A stretch of DNA of 64,000 bases from positions 1-64,000 of the forward strand of contig UCIT01000036.1 of the NCBI GenBank assembly GCA_900472625.1, written 5' to 3'. This document shows, in pieces, positions 43,356-55,650 of this stretch (its first letter is position 1; every line of letters starts with the position of its first letter). Both the position numbers and the translations under genes were made by a program. The notes under the pieces were generated by a model. That model did not search any database. It was not told the DNA's origin and worked only from the letters and a program-made list of their open reading frames with translations. This DNA comes from Hyphomicrobiales bacterium. Lineage in GTDB: Bacteria; Pseudomonadota; Alphaproteobacteria; Rhizobiales; Rhizobiaceae.

Positions 43356-43817
43356 ATGACGACCACCTCGAACAGCCAGGCGATCCAGTACGGCGATATT
43401 GAAGAGACCAAGCGCCCGCTCGGTCAGTCGATCAAGCGCGGCCTTCTTGGCCGCTGCCCGGCCTGCGGCAGTGGCAAGCTGTTCAGGGCCTATCTGAAGC
43501 CGGTGGACAGTTGTGCCGCCTGCGGCGAAGAGATGCATCATCACCGCTCCGACGACCTGCCGCCCTACATCACCATCGTCATCGTCGGGCACGTCATCAT
43601 CGCCGGCTACATGATGACCGACCTGATCTGGCCGATGCCGCTGTGGCTAACCTTCACCATCTGGACGCCGCTGACGCTGCTGGCCACCCTTCTTATCATT
43701 CAGCCTATCAAGGGCGGCGTAATCGGCCTGCAATGGGCGCTGAAGATGCATGGCTTCGGCGGGCATAGCGACGAGCAGGACCAATACGAAATCCCAGGTC
43801 GCCGAAGCCAACGCTGA
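43356..43817 (+). CDS. DUF983 membrane protein with two zinc-ribbon CxxC pairs
   Basis: The 153-residue protein has an N-terminal cytosolic ribbon (RCPACGSGKLF...CAACGEEM), the motif HHHRSDDLPPYITIVIVGH and two membrane helices. This is the DUF983 pattern. The family is common in alphaproteobacteria, of unknown function. It lies 33 bp after rnr, so it probably belongs to the topA-rnr transcript. Confidence 0.9.
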   Translation: MTTTSNSQAIQYGDIEETKRPLGQSIKRGLLGRCPACGSGKLFRAYLKPVDSCAACGEEMHHHRSDDLPPYITIVIVGHVIIAGYMMTDLIWPMPLWLTFTIWTPLTLLATLLIIQPIKGGVIGLQWALKMHGFGGHSDEQDQYEIPGRRSQR

Positions 43818-44081
43818 CCCGACTTTTCTTGACCATTCACCATCACGACATATTTGGCGTGTAGCAGCGCCGGGTGCGCTGTAACTTAAGGTTCACAGCA
43901 CGATCCAACGCGCGGGATGGTACGCTTTTCTTGACTGAATCTCTTCCACCTCAATCAGGTCATTGCCGCCAGCGCGGTTCATCTTGTAAAGCACACCCGT
44001 CACCTGGATTTGGCACGCTCGTGCCGGTCAAAGTGGCTGTGGGGTGGCGGCTTTGCGCATCAGTTCTTTAGGGGTGGATAT

Positions 44082-45266
44082 ATGTCTCAGCCGCAAAACG
44101 GCACATCGGGCCATGTCGAGGAAATCCATTGGCCTTCGCTGATAGCCGCTGTTTCGTCGATCTCCGCGGTCGGCATCGCCATCGGGCTTGGATTGCCGCT
44201 TCTGAGCATCATTCTTGAAAAGCGTGGCATCCCATCGACGCTGATCGGCCTGAACACCGCGATGGCCGGCGTCGCGGCCATGGTCGCCGCGCCGATCACC
44301 ACCAAGCTTGCGCATTCCTATGGCGTGGCGCAGACGATGATCTGGGCCGTGGTGATTTCGGCGCTAAGCTCGATCGGTTTCTACTACGCCCAGGATTTCT
44401 GGATGTGGTTTCCGCTTCGGTTCGCCTTTCACGGCGCCACCACCACGTTGTTCATTCTCTCCGAGTTCTGGATCAACGCCGCCTCTCCGCCCTCCAAGCG
44501 CGGCTTCGTACTCGGCATCTATGCGACGGTGCTGTCGCTCGGCTTTGCCGCCGGCCCGCTTCTCTTCTCGGTGCTCGGCAGCGATGGCATCCTGCCCTTT
44601 GCGGTCGGCGCCTGCGCCATCCTGCTCGCAGCCATCCCGATCTTCATAGCCCGCAACGAAAGCCCTGTTCTCGACGAGAAGCCCGAGCTGCATTTCATGC
44701 GCTACGTCTTTCTCGTTCCAAGCGCGACCGCCGCCGTGTTCATCTTCGGCGCTGTCGAGGCCGGTGGGCTCGCGCTGTTTCCGATCTACGCCGTACGCGC
44801 CTCCTTTACCGAGACGCAGGCAGCGCTGCTGCTGACGGTGATGGGCATCGGCAACATGATCTTCCAGATCCCCGTCGGTCTGCTTTCGGACCGGATGAAG
44901 GACAAGCGGCCGCTGCTAGCCGGCATGGCATTCATGGGCCTCATCGGCTCTCTGATGCTGCCGATGTTGGTTCACAGCTGGATCATGATGGCTGGCGTGC
45001 TGCTCTTCTGGGGCGGCTGCGTGGCAGGACTCTACACCGTGGGACTCAGCCATCTCGGCTCGCGCCTGACCGGTTCCGACCTCGCCGCGGCCAACGCCGC
45101 CTTCGTTTTCTGTTATGCCGTCGGCACCGTTGCGGGGCCGCAGGTGATCGGCGCGGCCATCGATGTGGCCGGAAATAACGGTTTTGCCTGGGCAATTGCC
45201 GGGTTCTTCGGCATTTATGCCGTGCTTTCCACGGCGCGACTGCTTTTCATTGGAAAGCGGGGTTGA
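44082..45266 (+). CDS. MFS transporter, YcaD-like
   Basis: The 394-residue protein has about 12 membrane helices in two halves, with a major-facilitator turn at SDRMKDKRPLL between helices 8 and 9 and the first-half loop LEKRGIPSTLIGLNTAMAG. The absence of a binding-site signature leaves the substrate open. The start at 44082 has TAGGGGTGG before it; upstream in-frame starts lack a site. The gene is separated from DUF983 by a 264-bp spacer with no recognisable feature. Confidence 0.85.
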   Translation: MSQPQNGTSGHVEEIHWPSLIAAVSSISAVGIAIGLGLPLLSIILEKRGIPSTLIGLNTAMAGVAAMVAAPITTKLAHSYGVAQTMIWAVVISALSSIGFYYAQDFWMWFPLRFAFHGATTTLFILSEFWINAASPPSKRGFVLGIYATVLSLGFAAGPLLFSVLGSDGILPFAVGACAILLAAIPIFIARNESPVLDEKPELHFMRYVFLVPSATAAVFIFGAVEAGGLALFPIYAVRASFTETQAALLLTVMGIGNMIFQIPVGLLSDRMKDKRPLLAGMAFMGLIGSLMLPMLVHSWIMMAGVLLFWGGCVAGLYTVGLSHLGSRLTGSDLAAANAAFVFCYAVGTVAGPQVIGAAIDVAGNNGFAWAIAGFFGIYAVLSTARLLFIGKRG

Positions 45267-45290
45267 CTTTTCGGGCTAGATTCGTAGTTT
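45263..45290 (+). promoter_or_regulatory. probable sigma-70-type promoter of rpmG
   Basis: TTGACT at 45263-45268 and TAGTTT at 45285-45290 are 16 bases apart. They lie 70-97 bases before the rpmG start; the -35 element overlaps the stop codon of the MFS gene. Confidence 0.4.
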
Positions 45291-45359
45291 CGCGCCAGAA
45301 TTAGCCGAGGCGCCTAGACGGATTCCAACGGCTTTCATTTCATTAAAGGCAGGACGACC

Positions 45360-45527
45360 ATGGCCAAGGCTACAACAATCAAGATCAAGCTGCTGTCGAC
45401 AGCCGACACAGGTTCTTTCTACGTCACGACGAAGAACAGCCGTACGATGACGGACAAGATGACGAAGACCAAGTACGACCCGATTGCTCGCAAGCACGTC
45501 GAGTTCAAGGAAACCAAGATCAAGTAA
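45360..45527 (+). CDS. rpmG: 50S ribosomal protein L33
   Basis: The 55-residue basic protein (MAKATTIKIKLLSTADTG at the start, TKNSRTMTDKMTKTKYDP and a VEFKETKIK end) is L33 of the large ribosomal subunit, at the usual length. It lacks the zinc-binding cysteines (C- form). GGCAGGACGACC precedes the ATG. It is monocistronic and ends at a strong terminator 24 bp later. Confidence 0.97.
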   Translation: MAKATTIKIKLLSTADTGSFYVTTKNSRTMTDKMTKTKYDPIARKHVEFKETKIK

Positions 45528-45550
45528 TCACTTGATCCTGCGGACCGCTT

Positions 45551-45585
45551 AAAAAAGCGCGCGCCATATGGCTGCGCGCTTTTTT
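45551..45585. terminator. intrinsic terminator of rpmG
   Basis: The hairpin AAAAAAGCGCGC / GCGCGCTTTTTT encloses an 11-base loop that itself contains GCC...GGC, and a T run follows. It works on both strands. Confidence 0.88.
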
Positions 45586-46244
45586 GTTGTTCTTTTGCCG
45601 GATACGATGAGGATACCGCAGAAATGGAAACGCCGCCCTGCCCGTTTCAACGGAGAGGACGGCGTGTTCCGAATGGGGGTCGGCCAACAGGCAACGCGGC
45701 ACGAGGAACCGCAAATGTTGCATGCCAGCCGACCGACCCCACGACCCAGGAGATGCGGCGGACCTGAGCATCATGGGGTATCTGCGCACCCCTATATGGA
45801 GCGCTTGTCTCTTATGTATTGATCATTTGCTCGAAAATGAAAGAAAATCAACAAATTCTTAATGATGAGATTTATTAGCTTGATTTTATGGTTAAAAGTC
45901 CAGCTTTGGGACACCTTTCAAGCTCGTCCTGTCTCAGTTGCGTCTAGAACAGGGAACTGAGCTCAAGAATAGAGCCGAAATATAGCTCAGTAATTTCCGG
46001 TTGATCCGGCGGCCTGGAGCGGTTTGAAATCCCCCAGACAGCTGGACATACCAGCGAAACATGACGTGGATTCACATTGCATCATGCGCATGTGTCGCTT
46101 GTGCTTGGGGCAGTCGAACAGGCGCGGCGATTGCCTGCATGCGACCAAGCGTCACTACTTGGCGCCGATCGATGGACAGCACCGAAACGGCGCTCTTCAA
46201 CTTTCTGTGGATGACCAAACGGCGGCTGGGTCGATGAGCCTTGA
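45586..46244. other. 659-bp spacer without a supported gene; contains a nested inverted repeat
   Basis: No frame in this stretch has a ribosome site together with protein-like composition. Bases 45676-45740 contain a nested inverted repeat: GGGGTCGG with CCGACCCC (or GGTCGGC with GCCGACC), an inner GGC..AAC with GTT..GCC, and an apical GCGG/CCGC around a nine-base loop. This could be a structured RNA on either strand. Bases 45815-45900 are strongly AT-rich. The rest shows nothing I can name. Confidence 0.4.
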
Positions 46245-47612
46245 TCAGGCTGCGGCCACGACTCGGTTGCGACCGGCGTTCTTAGCCTCGTAGAGGGCGA
46301 CGTCGGCTTGCTTCATCAGGTGTCCTGGCGTGATGACCTGCGGCGTGCGCGAGGCGATGCCGAAGGATGCCGTGACCTGCAGCTCCTGCCCTGAACCCTT
46401 AACCACGAAGGGTGCCATCTCGATGACGCTGCGCAGGCGCTCGGCCACCGAAGCGGCGATCTCCGGCGAGGTATCGGGCATGACGACCACGAACTCTTCG
46501 CCGCCGTAGCGGCAGGCGAGATCGGCTCCGCGCACCGTGGAGCGCACCCGGTTGGCGAACTCGCGGAGAATATCGTCGCCGGCATCATGGCCATGCGTGT
46601 CGTTGATCTGCTTGAAGCGATCAATGTCGGCGATCAGCACCGACAGCGGACGGCCGCGCGCCATCGAGCGATTGAAGAGCGTGCTGATGTGATTGTCGAG
46701 ATAGCGGCGGTTGCTGAGGCCGGTCAGCGCATCGGTGACGGCCAGCTCTATCGTCTGCTGCACGTTGGCGCGCAGGCGGTCGTTGTAGTGCTTGCGGCGC
46801 ATTTGCGTCAGGCTGCGCGCCACCAGCTCGTTCGGATCGACCGGGCGGACGATATAGTCGTTGACGCCGAGATCGAGCGCGCGCACCACCATCTCGTCAT
46901 CGCCCTGCTCGGTGATGATGAGGATAGGCAGGAAACGGGTGCGCTCCAGCGAGCGAAGCTGCGAGCAAAGACGCAACGGATCGTAATCGTCGATGTTGGA
47001 ATTGACGATAACAAGATCGAACTGGTTCTCGGACGCCTCGAAGATAGCGGCCTGGGCATCGGAGATCGCAAAGACGTTGGCGATCGGCTTTAGCGCCTTG
47101 ACGATACGCTCCTGCGAATTGGCGCGACCGTCGACCAGCATGATCTGGCCGGTCTCTTCGCCGCGCTGATCGGCGCGCAACAGTTCGTCGATGCCCATCG
47201 TGTGGGCGGTCTGGGCCCGGATACGCAATTCGTCGCTCAACGTCTTCAGGCGCAGCAGGCTCTTGACGCGTGCGATCAGCTGCAGGTCGTTGACGGGCTT
47301 GGTGAGGAAGTCGTCGGCGCCGGCCTTCAGACCGCGAACGCGGTCGGCCGGCTGATCGAGAGCCGTAACCATGACGACGGGAATATGCGAGGTCTTCGGA
47401 TTGGATTTAAGCCGTTCGCAGACCTCGAAGCCGTCCATGCCGGGCATCATGATGTCGAGCAGAATCAGATCAACCTGGTGACGATCGCAGATCGCCAGCG
47501 CCTGATAACCGTCCGCAGCCGTCAGCACGTCGAAGTATTCGGCAATCAGCCGCGCTTCGAGCAGCTTTACATTTGCCGGGATATCATCAACGACGAGAAT
47601 GCGCGCGGTCAT
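46245..47612 (-). CDS. pleD: response regulator with diguanylate cyclase output (REC-REC-GGDEF)
   Basis: PleD makes cyclic di-GMP when phosphorylated and drives polar development in Caulobacter. The 455-residue protein has a first receiver domain with phospho-acceptor Asp53 (LLDIMMPG), a second receiver-like adaptor (about 150-280) in which Asn replaces the Asp (VIVNSNIDD), and a GGDEF domain with GGEEF at 370-374. The RxxD inhibitory site is intact (RGAD, 361-364), so product feedback is expected. It lies 18 bp after divK in the same order as in Caulobacter. Confidence 0.96.
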   Translation of the reverse strand: MTARILVVDDIPANVKLLEARLIAEYFDVLTAADGYQALAICDRHQVDLILLDIMMPGMDGFEVCERLKSNPKTSHIPVVMVTALDQPADRVRGLKAGADDFLTKPVNDLQLIARVKSLLRLKTLSDELRIRAQTAHTMGIDELLRADQRGEETGQIMLVDGRANSQERIVKALKPIANVFAISDAQAAIFEASENQFDLVIVNSNIDDYDPLRLCSQLRSLERTRFLPILIITEQGDDEMVVRALDLGVNDYIVRPVDPNELVARSLTQMRRKHYNDRLRANVQQTIELAVTDALTGLSNRRYLDNHISTLFNRSMARGRPLSVLIADIDRFKQINDTHGHDAGDDILREFANRVRSTVRGADLACRYGGEEFVVVMPDTSPEIAASVAERLRSVIEMAPFVVKGSGQELQVTASFGIASRTPQVITPGHLMKQADVALYEAKNAGRNRVVAAA

Positions 47613-47630
47613 AGGCTTCTTTCCGATCTA

Positions 47631-48002
47631 TCAGGCATCGCCCAGGTAGGTCTTGATCGTCTCGATAAATTTCGGAACGGATATCGGCTTAGAGACATAG
47701 GCCTCGCAGCCGCCCTGGCGGATACGCTCCTCGTCACCCTTCATGGCGAAGGCGGTCACGGCGATGACAGGGATCACATGCAGCTCATCGTCTTCCTTCA
47801 GCCACTTGGTGACTTCGAGACCCGAAACCTCCGGCAGCTGGATGTCCATCAGGATCAGATCCGGCCGATGCTTGCGAGCAAGATCAAGCGCTTCCATACC
47901 ATTGCGGGTCTGGATCGTCCGGTAACCGGACGCCTCGATGAGGTCGCGAAAGAGCTTCATGTTGAGCTCGTTATCCTCTACAATCATCACTTGCTTGGGC
48001 AT
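47631..48002 (-). CDS. divK: single-domain response regulator DivK
   Basis: DivK is a phosphorylation-only signal protein that links the kinases PleC and DivJ to the CtrA pathway. The 123-residue protein is one receiver domain with the acidic pair at 9-10, phospho-acceptor Asp53 (LILMDIQLP), Thr83 region (VTAFAMKGDEE) and Lys near 105 (VSKPI). The start at 48002 gives the exact family length; upstream in-frame starts add unrelated residues. I found no CtrA box (TTAA-N7-TTAA) upstream. Confidence 0.95.
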   Translation of the reverse strand: MPKQVMIVEDNELNMKLFRDLIEASGYRTIQTRNGMEALDLARKHRPDLILMDIQLPEVSGLEVTKWLKEDDELHVIPVIAVTAFAMKGDEERIRQGGCEAYVSKPISVPKFIETIKTYLGDA

Positions 48003-48134
48003 GGAACGCGATCCTAAGTCCGTCATGAGAACCGTTTCGCCGCACTGCAATGAGATACAAGCGAACGGCCACATGAAACCGATGGCGGGACGCTATCGGT
48101 ATTTAGTTGAAAAATAGGTAATTTACCGCAAGAA

Positions 48135-48443
48135 ATGCAGAGCAACTTCAAGACTTCAAAGCAACGCGGCACCGATCCCCAAGAGGTTGCAATCGCCGTT
48201 CTCGCCTGGCTTGCAAACGAGCCTGATCTGTTCGGGCGTTTTCTTGCGCTGACCGGGGTCGAGCCGGCGCAGGTCCGCAATGCGATCAACGATCCCGGCT
48301 TCCTCTCCGGCATGATGGATTTCCTGATGAACCACGAGCCGACGGCGCTGGCTTTCTGCCAGGCGACGGATACGGCGCCCGAAGCGCTGAATGCGGCATG
48401 GCAGCACTTCTCGCCTGCCGGCCTCGAATCCGGGGAGTACTGA
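48135..48443 (+). CDS. DUF3572 protein
   Basis: The 102-residue helical protein contains PQEVAIAVLAWLANEPDLFG, FLALTGVEPAQVRN and PGFLSGMMDFLMNHE, matching DUF3572, an alphaproteobacterial family next to pleD/divK in many genomes. Function unknown. It starts 133 bp from the divergent divK, and its 3' end contains the ribosome site (GGGGAG) of the next gene. Confidence 0.87.
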   Translation: MQSNFKTSKQRGTDPQEVAIAVLAWLANEPDLFGRFLALTGVEPAQVRNAINDPGFLSGMMDFLMNHEPTALAFCQATDTAPEALNAAWQHFSPAGLESGEY

Positions 48444-48445
48444 TC

Positions 48446-49102
48446 GTGGCCGTGGTTACAGATCCCAGTCAGGTTTGCCTCGGCGATCGCCCGCTGATCG
48501 TTTGCGATATCGATGAGGTCGTGCTCGAATTCCTCTCGCCGCTGACCGCATTTCTTCGCTCGCACGACTATGATCTGCTGCCGCGATCCTTCAAGCTTCA
48601 TGGAAATATCGTTTCGCGCCGGGATGGCAGCGAAATGGGCAAGGAGCAGTTCTCCGCGTTTCTCGAGATGTTCTTCGAGAACCAGAACCTCTGGCAGACG
48701 CCCGCCAACCGCGCTGCGGAGACGCTGCATGCCTTGTCCGATGACGCGGATATCATTTTCCTGACGGCGATGCCGCCGCGCCATCACACCATCCGTCGCA
48801 ACCTGCTTGACCGATTCGGCCTGTCGTTCGACATGATCGCCTCGGAAGAGCAGAAGGGACCAATCGTCGCCGCTCTTCACGACCGCAGAGATCACCCCGT
48901 CGCCTTTATCGATGACATCCAACGCAATCTCCTTTCGGTGGCCGAGCATGTGCCCGACTGCCTGCTGATCAACATGATGGCCAGCGCCGATTTCAAACCG
49001 TTCGCGCCGCCGCCTGTCGGGTCGATCCTCACCGCGTCCGACTGGGACCATGCCGGCGACCTGATGCGGAGGCACTTCTCTGCCGCGCTTTCGAACGCGT
49101 AG
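48446..49102 (+). CDS. HAD-like hydrolase, substrate unknown
   Basis: The 218-residue protein has the HAD motif I DIDEVVLEF with Asp21 and Asp23, a cap region, motif II Thr in IIFLTAMPPRH, and motif IV VAFIDDIQRN. It probably hydrolyses a phosphate ester. The start is a GTG at 48446 with GGGGAG before it, two bases after the DUF3572 stop; the pair should be co-translated. No close named homologue comes to mind. Confidence 0.8.
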   Translation: MAVVTDPSQVCLGDRPLIVCDIDEVVLEFLSPLTAFLRSHDYDLLPRSFKLHGNIVSRRDGSEMGKEQFSAFLEMFFENQNLWQTPANRAAETLHALSDDADIIFLTAMPPRHHTIRRNLLDRFGLSFDMIASEEQKGPIVAALHDRRDHPVAFIDDIQRNLLSVAEHVPDCLLINMMASADFKPFAPPPVGSILTASDWDHAGDLMRRHFSAALSNA

Positions 49103-49201
49103 ACCTTCCAGGATAGGAAGCCGCATCTGCCATGGTTGAATCATGCCTTGTCAGTTGCGATCGCTCTTGAGACTCTGGAGCTTAGAAGGTAACGTGGCGA
49201 T

Positions 49202-49216
49202 GTTCAACCTTTGTTC
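49202..49216 (+). promoter_or_regulatory. LexA (SOS) box of dinB
   Basis: GTTC-AACCTTT-GTTC fits the direct-repeat LexA operator GTTC-N7-GTTC of alphaproteobacteria exactly. It ends six bases before the ATG of dinB, so bound LexA would cover the ribosome-site region and probably the transcription start. Confidence 0.85.
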
Positions 49217-49222
49217 CCGGCC

Positions 49223-50512
49223 ATGACCCCTACCCTCACCAAGACACCCGGCTTCTGTCGCGACTGCCTTGCGGAGCAGAAGGCGGACGGTCGACGTTGC
49301 ACATCATGCGGCAGCCCTCGCCTCGTCCGTCATGACGAGCTCTACGGACTGACCCTGGCGCATATCGACTGCGACGCCTTCTACGCTTCCGTCGAGAAAC
49401 GCGACAATCCCGATCTTGCCGACAAGCCTGTCATAATCGGCGGCGGCAAGCGTGGCGTGGTGTCGACGGCCTGCTATATCGCCCGTATCCACGGCGTGCG
49501 CTCAGCGATGCCGATGTTCAAGGCGCTGGAGGCCTGCCCGCAGGCGGTGGTCATCCGGCCTGATATGGAAAAATACGTCAAGGTCGGCCGCGAGGTGCGG
49601 GCCATGATGCAGGAGCTGACGCCGCTGGTGCAGCCGCTGTCGATCGACGAGGCGTTCCTGGAACTGGGCGGCACCGAACGGCTGCATCACGACCCGCCGG
49701 CACGGACGCTGGCGAAGTTTGCCCGTCGGGTCGAAAAGGAGATCGGCATCACTGTCTCGGTCGGCCTCTCCTACTGCAAGTTTCTGGCCAAGGTAGCCTC
49801 CGACCTGCAGAAGCCGCGTGGCTTCTCGGTGATCGGCCGCGAGGAAGCGGTGTCATTTTTGGCGCCGCGACCGGTGACGACGATATGGGGCGTCGGCAAG
49901 GCCTTTGCCGCGACGCTGGAGGCAGACGGGATCCGCACCATCGGCCAGTTGCAGACGATGGAAGAGACCGATCTGATGCGCCGCTATGGCAGCATGGGCC
50001 AACGGCTTTCCCGGCTGTCGCGCGGCATCGACGATCGCGACGTGCATCTCAATGATCCGGCCAAGAGCGTGTCGTCGGAGACGACGTTCTTCGACGACAT
50101 CTCACGCTACGACGATCTCGTGCCGGTCCTGCGCGGCCTTTCCGAAAAAGTGGCGTGGCGGCTGAAGAAGGGTGAGATTGCCGGCCAGACGGTGGTGCTG
50201 AAGATGAAGACGGCGGATTTCAAATCCCGCACGCGCAACAGGAAGCTCGAAGACCCGACCCAGCTCGCCGATCGCATCTTCCGGACGGGGATCGAGCTTC
50301 TGCAGAAGGAGACCGATGGAACCAAGTTTCGGCTGATCGGTATCGGCGTGACCGATCTCTGCGATCCTCATCGCGCCGATCCGCGCGACCTGATCGACGT
50401 GCAATCGGGCCGACGTGCGGCGGCGGAGGCTGCCATGGACAAATTGCGCGACAAGTTCGGCAAGGGCGCGGTCGAGACCGGCTATACGTTCGGCGGCAAA
50501 CGCGGTCAATAA
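49223..50512 (+). CDS. dinB: DNA polymerase IV (Y family)
   Basis: DinB copies past damaged bases at low fidelity. The 429-residue protein has the palm motifs LAHIDCDAFYASVEKRDNP and LSIDEAFLEL, the finger motif ACYIAR, two helix-hairpin-helix regions and the little-finger domain. An N-terminal extension of about 45 residues carries two CxxC pairs (CRDC...CTSC), a zinc-ribbon-like addition absent from E. coli DinB. The start at 49223 is chosen over a TTG at 49211. The LexA box just upstream makes it an SOS gene. Confidence 0.95.
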   Translation: MTPTLTKTPGFCRDCLAEQKADGRRCTSCGSPRLVRHDELYGLTLAHIDCDAFYASVEKRDNPDLADKPVIIGGGKRGVVSTACYIARIHGVRSAMPMFKALEACPQAVVIRPDMEKYVKVGREVRAMMQELTPLVQPLSIDEAFLELGGTERLHHDPPARTLAKFARRVEKEIGITVSVGLSYCKFLAKVASDLQKPRGFSVIGREEAVSFLAPRPVTTIWGVGKAFAATLEADGIRTIGQLQTMEETDLMRRYGSMGQRLSRLSRGIDDRDVHLNDPAKSVSSETTFFDDISRYDDLVPVLRGLSEKVAWRLKKGEIAGQTVVLKMKTADFKSRTRNRKLEDPTQLADRIFRTGIELLQKETDGTKFRLIGIGVTDLCDPHRADPRDLIDVQSGRRAAAEAAMDKLRDKFGKGAVETGYTFGGKRGQ

Positions 50513-50606
50513 TATGTGAGGCCGCTTCGACATCGGCCATTTCAAGTCTTCCTTAAGTTTCGCCCTTTACGCTTGGCCTTCTAGTATTGCGTATTGGTTG
50601 GGTTCA

Positions 50607-51842
50607 ATGTTCTCGCGTCTCGTCTTCGGGCTCGGCTTGCTGTCGGCCACCGCACTCGTGCATCCTGCGCTCGCAACGGACGCCCGCATGCTGCAGATCT
50701 TCGTTTCGAAGGACAAGCAATCGCTTGCCGTCTACGACGGCGCGGAGGTGATCGCCACCTCCAAGATATCGAGCGGAAAATCAGGCCATACCACGCCGAG
50801 CGGCATCTTCTCGGTGATCGAGAAGCAGACCTACCACGAATCCAACATCTATTCCGGCGCGCCGATGCCGTTCATGCAGCGGCTGACGTGGTCGGGTATA
50901 GCGCTGCACCAATCGAATTCGGTGCCGCGCTATCCGGCCTCTCACGGCTGCGTGCGCATGCCCGACGCGTTTGCCAAGCAGCTCTACAAGATGACCGAGA
51001 TGGGCGTGCCCGTCATCATCACGGAAGCGCAGCTGGCGCCGAAGCCTGTTGATCACCCGATGCTGTTCCACCCCGAGGCACCCACACCGACGCCACTACT
51101 TTCCGACGTCGAGCTGCGGCCGTCATTTGGCGACCTGCCGGTGCAGGTGGCGATGAATGAGGTGGCAATGCCGCGGCTGCAGGTGCAGCCGATTGTGGCG
51201 CCGGTCAACGACCAGCCCGTGAAGATCCTGATTACCCGCCGGGCGCAGCGCGAAACCATTCTCGACCTGCAGACCTATCTGGCACAGCTGGGCTTCGCCG
51301 TGGGCAACGCTGACGGCTATCTCGGCCCGGCGACCATTCAGGCGATCGGCGAGTTCAAGAAGCAGCACCCGTTGGATCCCCTTAGCGCCAAGTCACTTGT
51401 CAGTGACGCGCTTCTCCATGCCGTCTACGCGGCCGCCGGCAAGGGCGAGCCGCCGAATGGCGTGATCATGGTTCGGCAGGGTTTCCGGCCGGTGTTCGAA
51501 GCACCGGTGACGATCGCCAATCCTGAACTGGCGCTTGGGACGCATTTCTTCAGCGCCCACGACGTCAACCTCGGCGACGGCACCACCGAATGGCTCGGCG
51601 TGACACTGCCCGACAAGCTGACGAGCCAGACTATGAAGCGGCTCGGCATCCGCCAGGTCGAAAGCTCGATCATCTCCGGCACGCGGATCCTCAACGCGCT
51701 GGGGCGCATCAGCATTCCCGACGAGACGCGCCAGCGGATCGATGCGATGCTGACACCGGGATCGACGCTGACGATCTCCGACACGGGCCAAGGCCTGGAG
51801 ACCGGCCAAGGCACCGACTTCATCACGCTGACGCGCGGATAG
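50607..51842 (+). CDS. exported L,D-transpeptidase with YkuD domain
   Basis: The 411-residue protein has a signal peptide (cleavage after ALA near 23), a YkuD catalytic domain right after it with the active-site motif SHGCVRM (Cys at 115), and a peptidoglycan-binding-type segment near 215-265 (LQTYLAQLGFAVGNADGYLG). Such enzymes make 3-3 cross-links or attach proteins to peptidoglycan; these links matter in polar-growing Rhizobiales. The C-terminal 130 residues look like an extra beta-rich region of unknown role. The ATG at 50607 is used; a TTG at 50598 is possible. Confidence 0.9.
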   Translation: MFSRLVFGLGLLSATALVHPALATDARMLQIFVSKDKQSLAVYDGAEVIATSKISSGKSGHTTPSGIFSVIEKQTYHESNIYSGAPMPFMQRLTWSGIALHQSNSVPRYPASHGCVRMPDAFAKQLYKMTEMGVPVIITEAQLAPKPVDHPMLFHPEAPTPTPLLSDVELRPSFGDLPVQVAMNEVAMPRLQVQPIVAPVNDQPVKILITRRAQRETILDLQTYLAQLGFAVGNADGYLGPATIQAIGEFKKQHPLDPLSAKSLVSDALLHAVYAAAGKGEPPNGVIMVRQGFRPVFEAPVTIANPELALGTHFFSAHDVNLGDGTTEWLGVTLPDKLTSQTMKRLGIRQVESSIISGTRILNALGRISIPDETRQRIDAMLTPGSTLTISDTGQGLETGQGTDFITLTRG

Positions 51843-51844
51843 CC

Positions 51845-55345
<3,501 letters not shown>

Positions 55346-55461
55346 AATATGCCTTTCCGCGCATTCGCATGAATCGGATGCATTGTCGGATTTGGGGGAG
55401 ACGATGTCCAGAGAGGCTTATGCAATCGGACCGCATGACAGCCATGCGGTCCCCGTTATTC

Positions 55462-55548
55462 TTACATTGCCATGCAAATCAGCGAGAAGCTGGCAATGAA
55501 CATTGCGATGGAGGTGAATGCTGCGATATCGCGGATCATATCAGTCAT
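55462..55548 (-). CDS. 28-aa membrane peptide, unknown function
   Basis: A very short frame starts at ATG 55548 behind a near-perfect ribosome site (CACAGGAGAGCCAA) and reads MTDMIRDIAAFTSIAMFIAS, then FSLICMAM and stop. It is a single hydrophobic helix with an acidic N-terminal end. It lies 117 bp upstream of dnaE on the same strand. An open frame on the opposite strand here lacks a ribosome site. The strong site and the composition support it; conservation in relatives would settle it. Confidence 0.55.
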   Translation of the reverse strand: MTDMIRDIAAFTSIAMFIASFSLICMAM

Positions 55549-55650
55549 TTGGCTCTCCTGTGCTTTTATGTTTCTATTTTGTTCCGCTATTGTTCTATTG
55601 TCAATGGGATTCTTTTCCGCTCTTGTGATCGTCATGAAACGGAGAGAAGC

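Noticed and set aside
45520..45789. An 89-codon minus-strand frame after rpmG
   Set aside because: It runs through the rpmG terminator, has no ribosome site and an unstructured Arg/Ser/His-rich composition.
45640..45790. 4.5S (SRP) RNA in the spacer after rpmG
   Set aside because: The fold is rod-like, but the conserved SRP domain IV loop with GGAA and the asymmetric AGCAGCC side is absent on both strands.
48003..48134. CtrA box in the divK promoter region
   Set aside because: No TTAA-N7-TTAA was found in the spacer.
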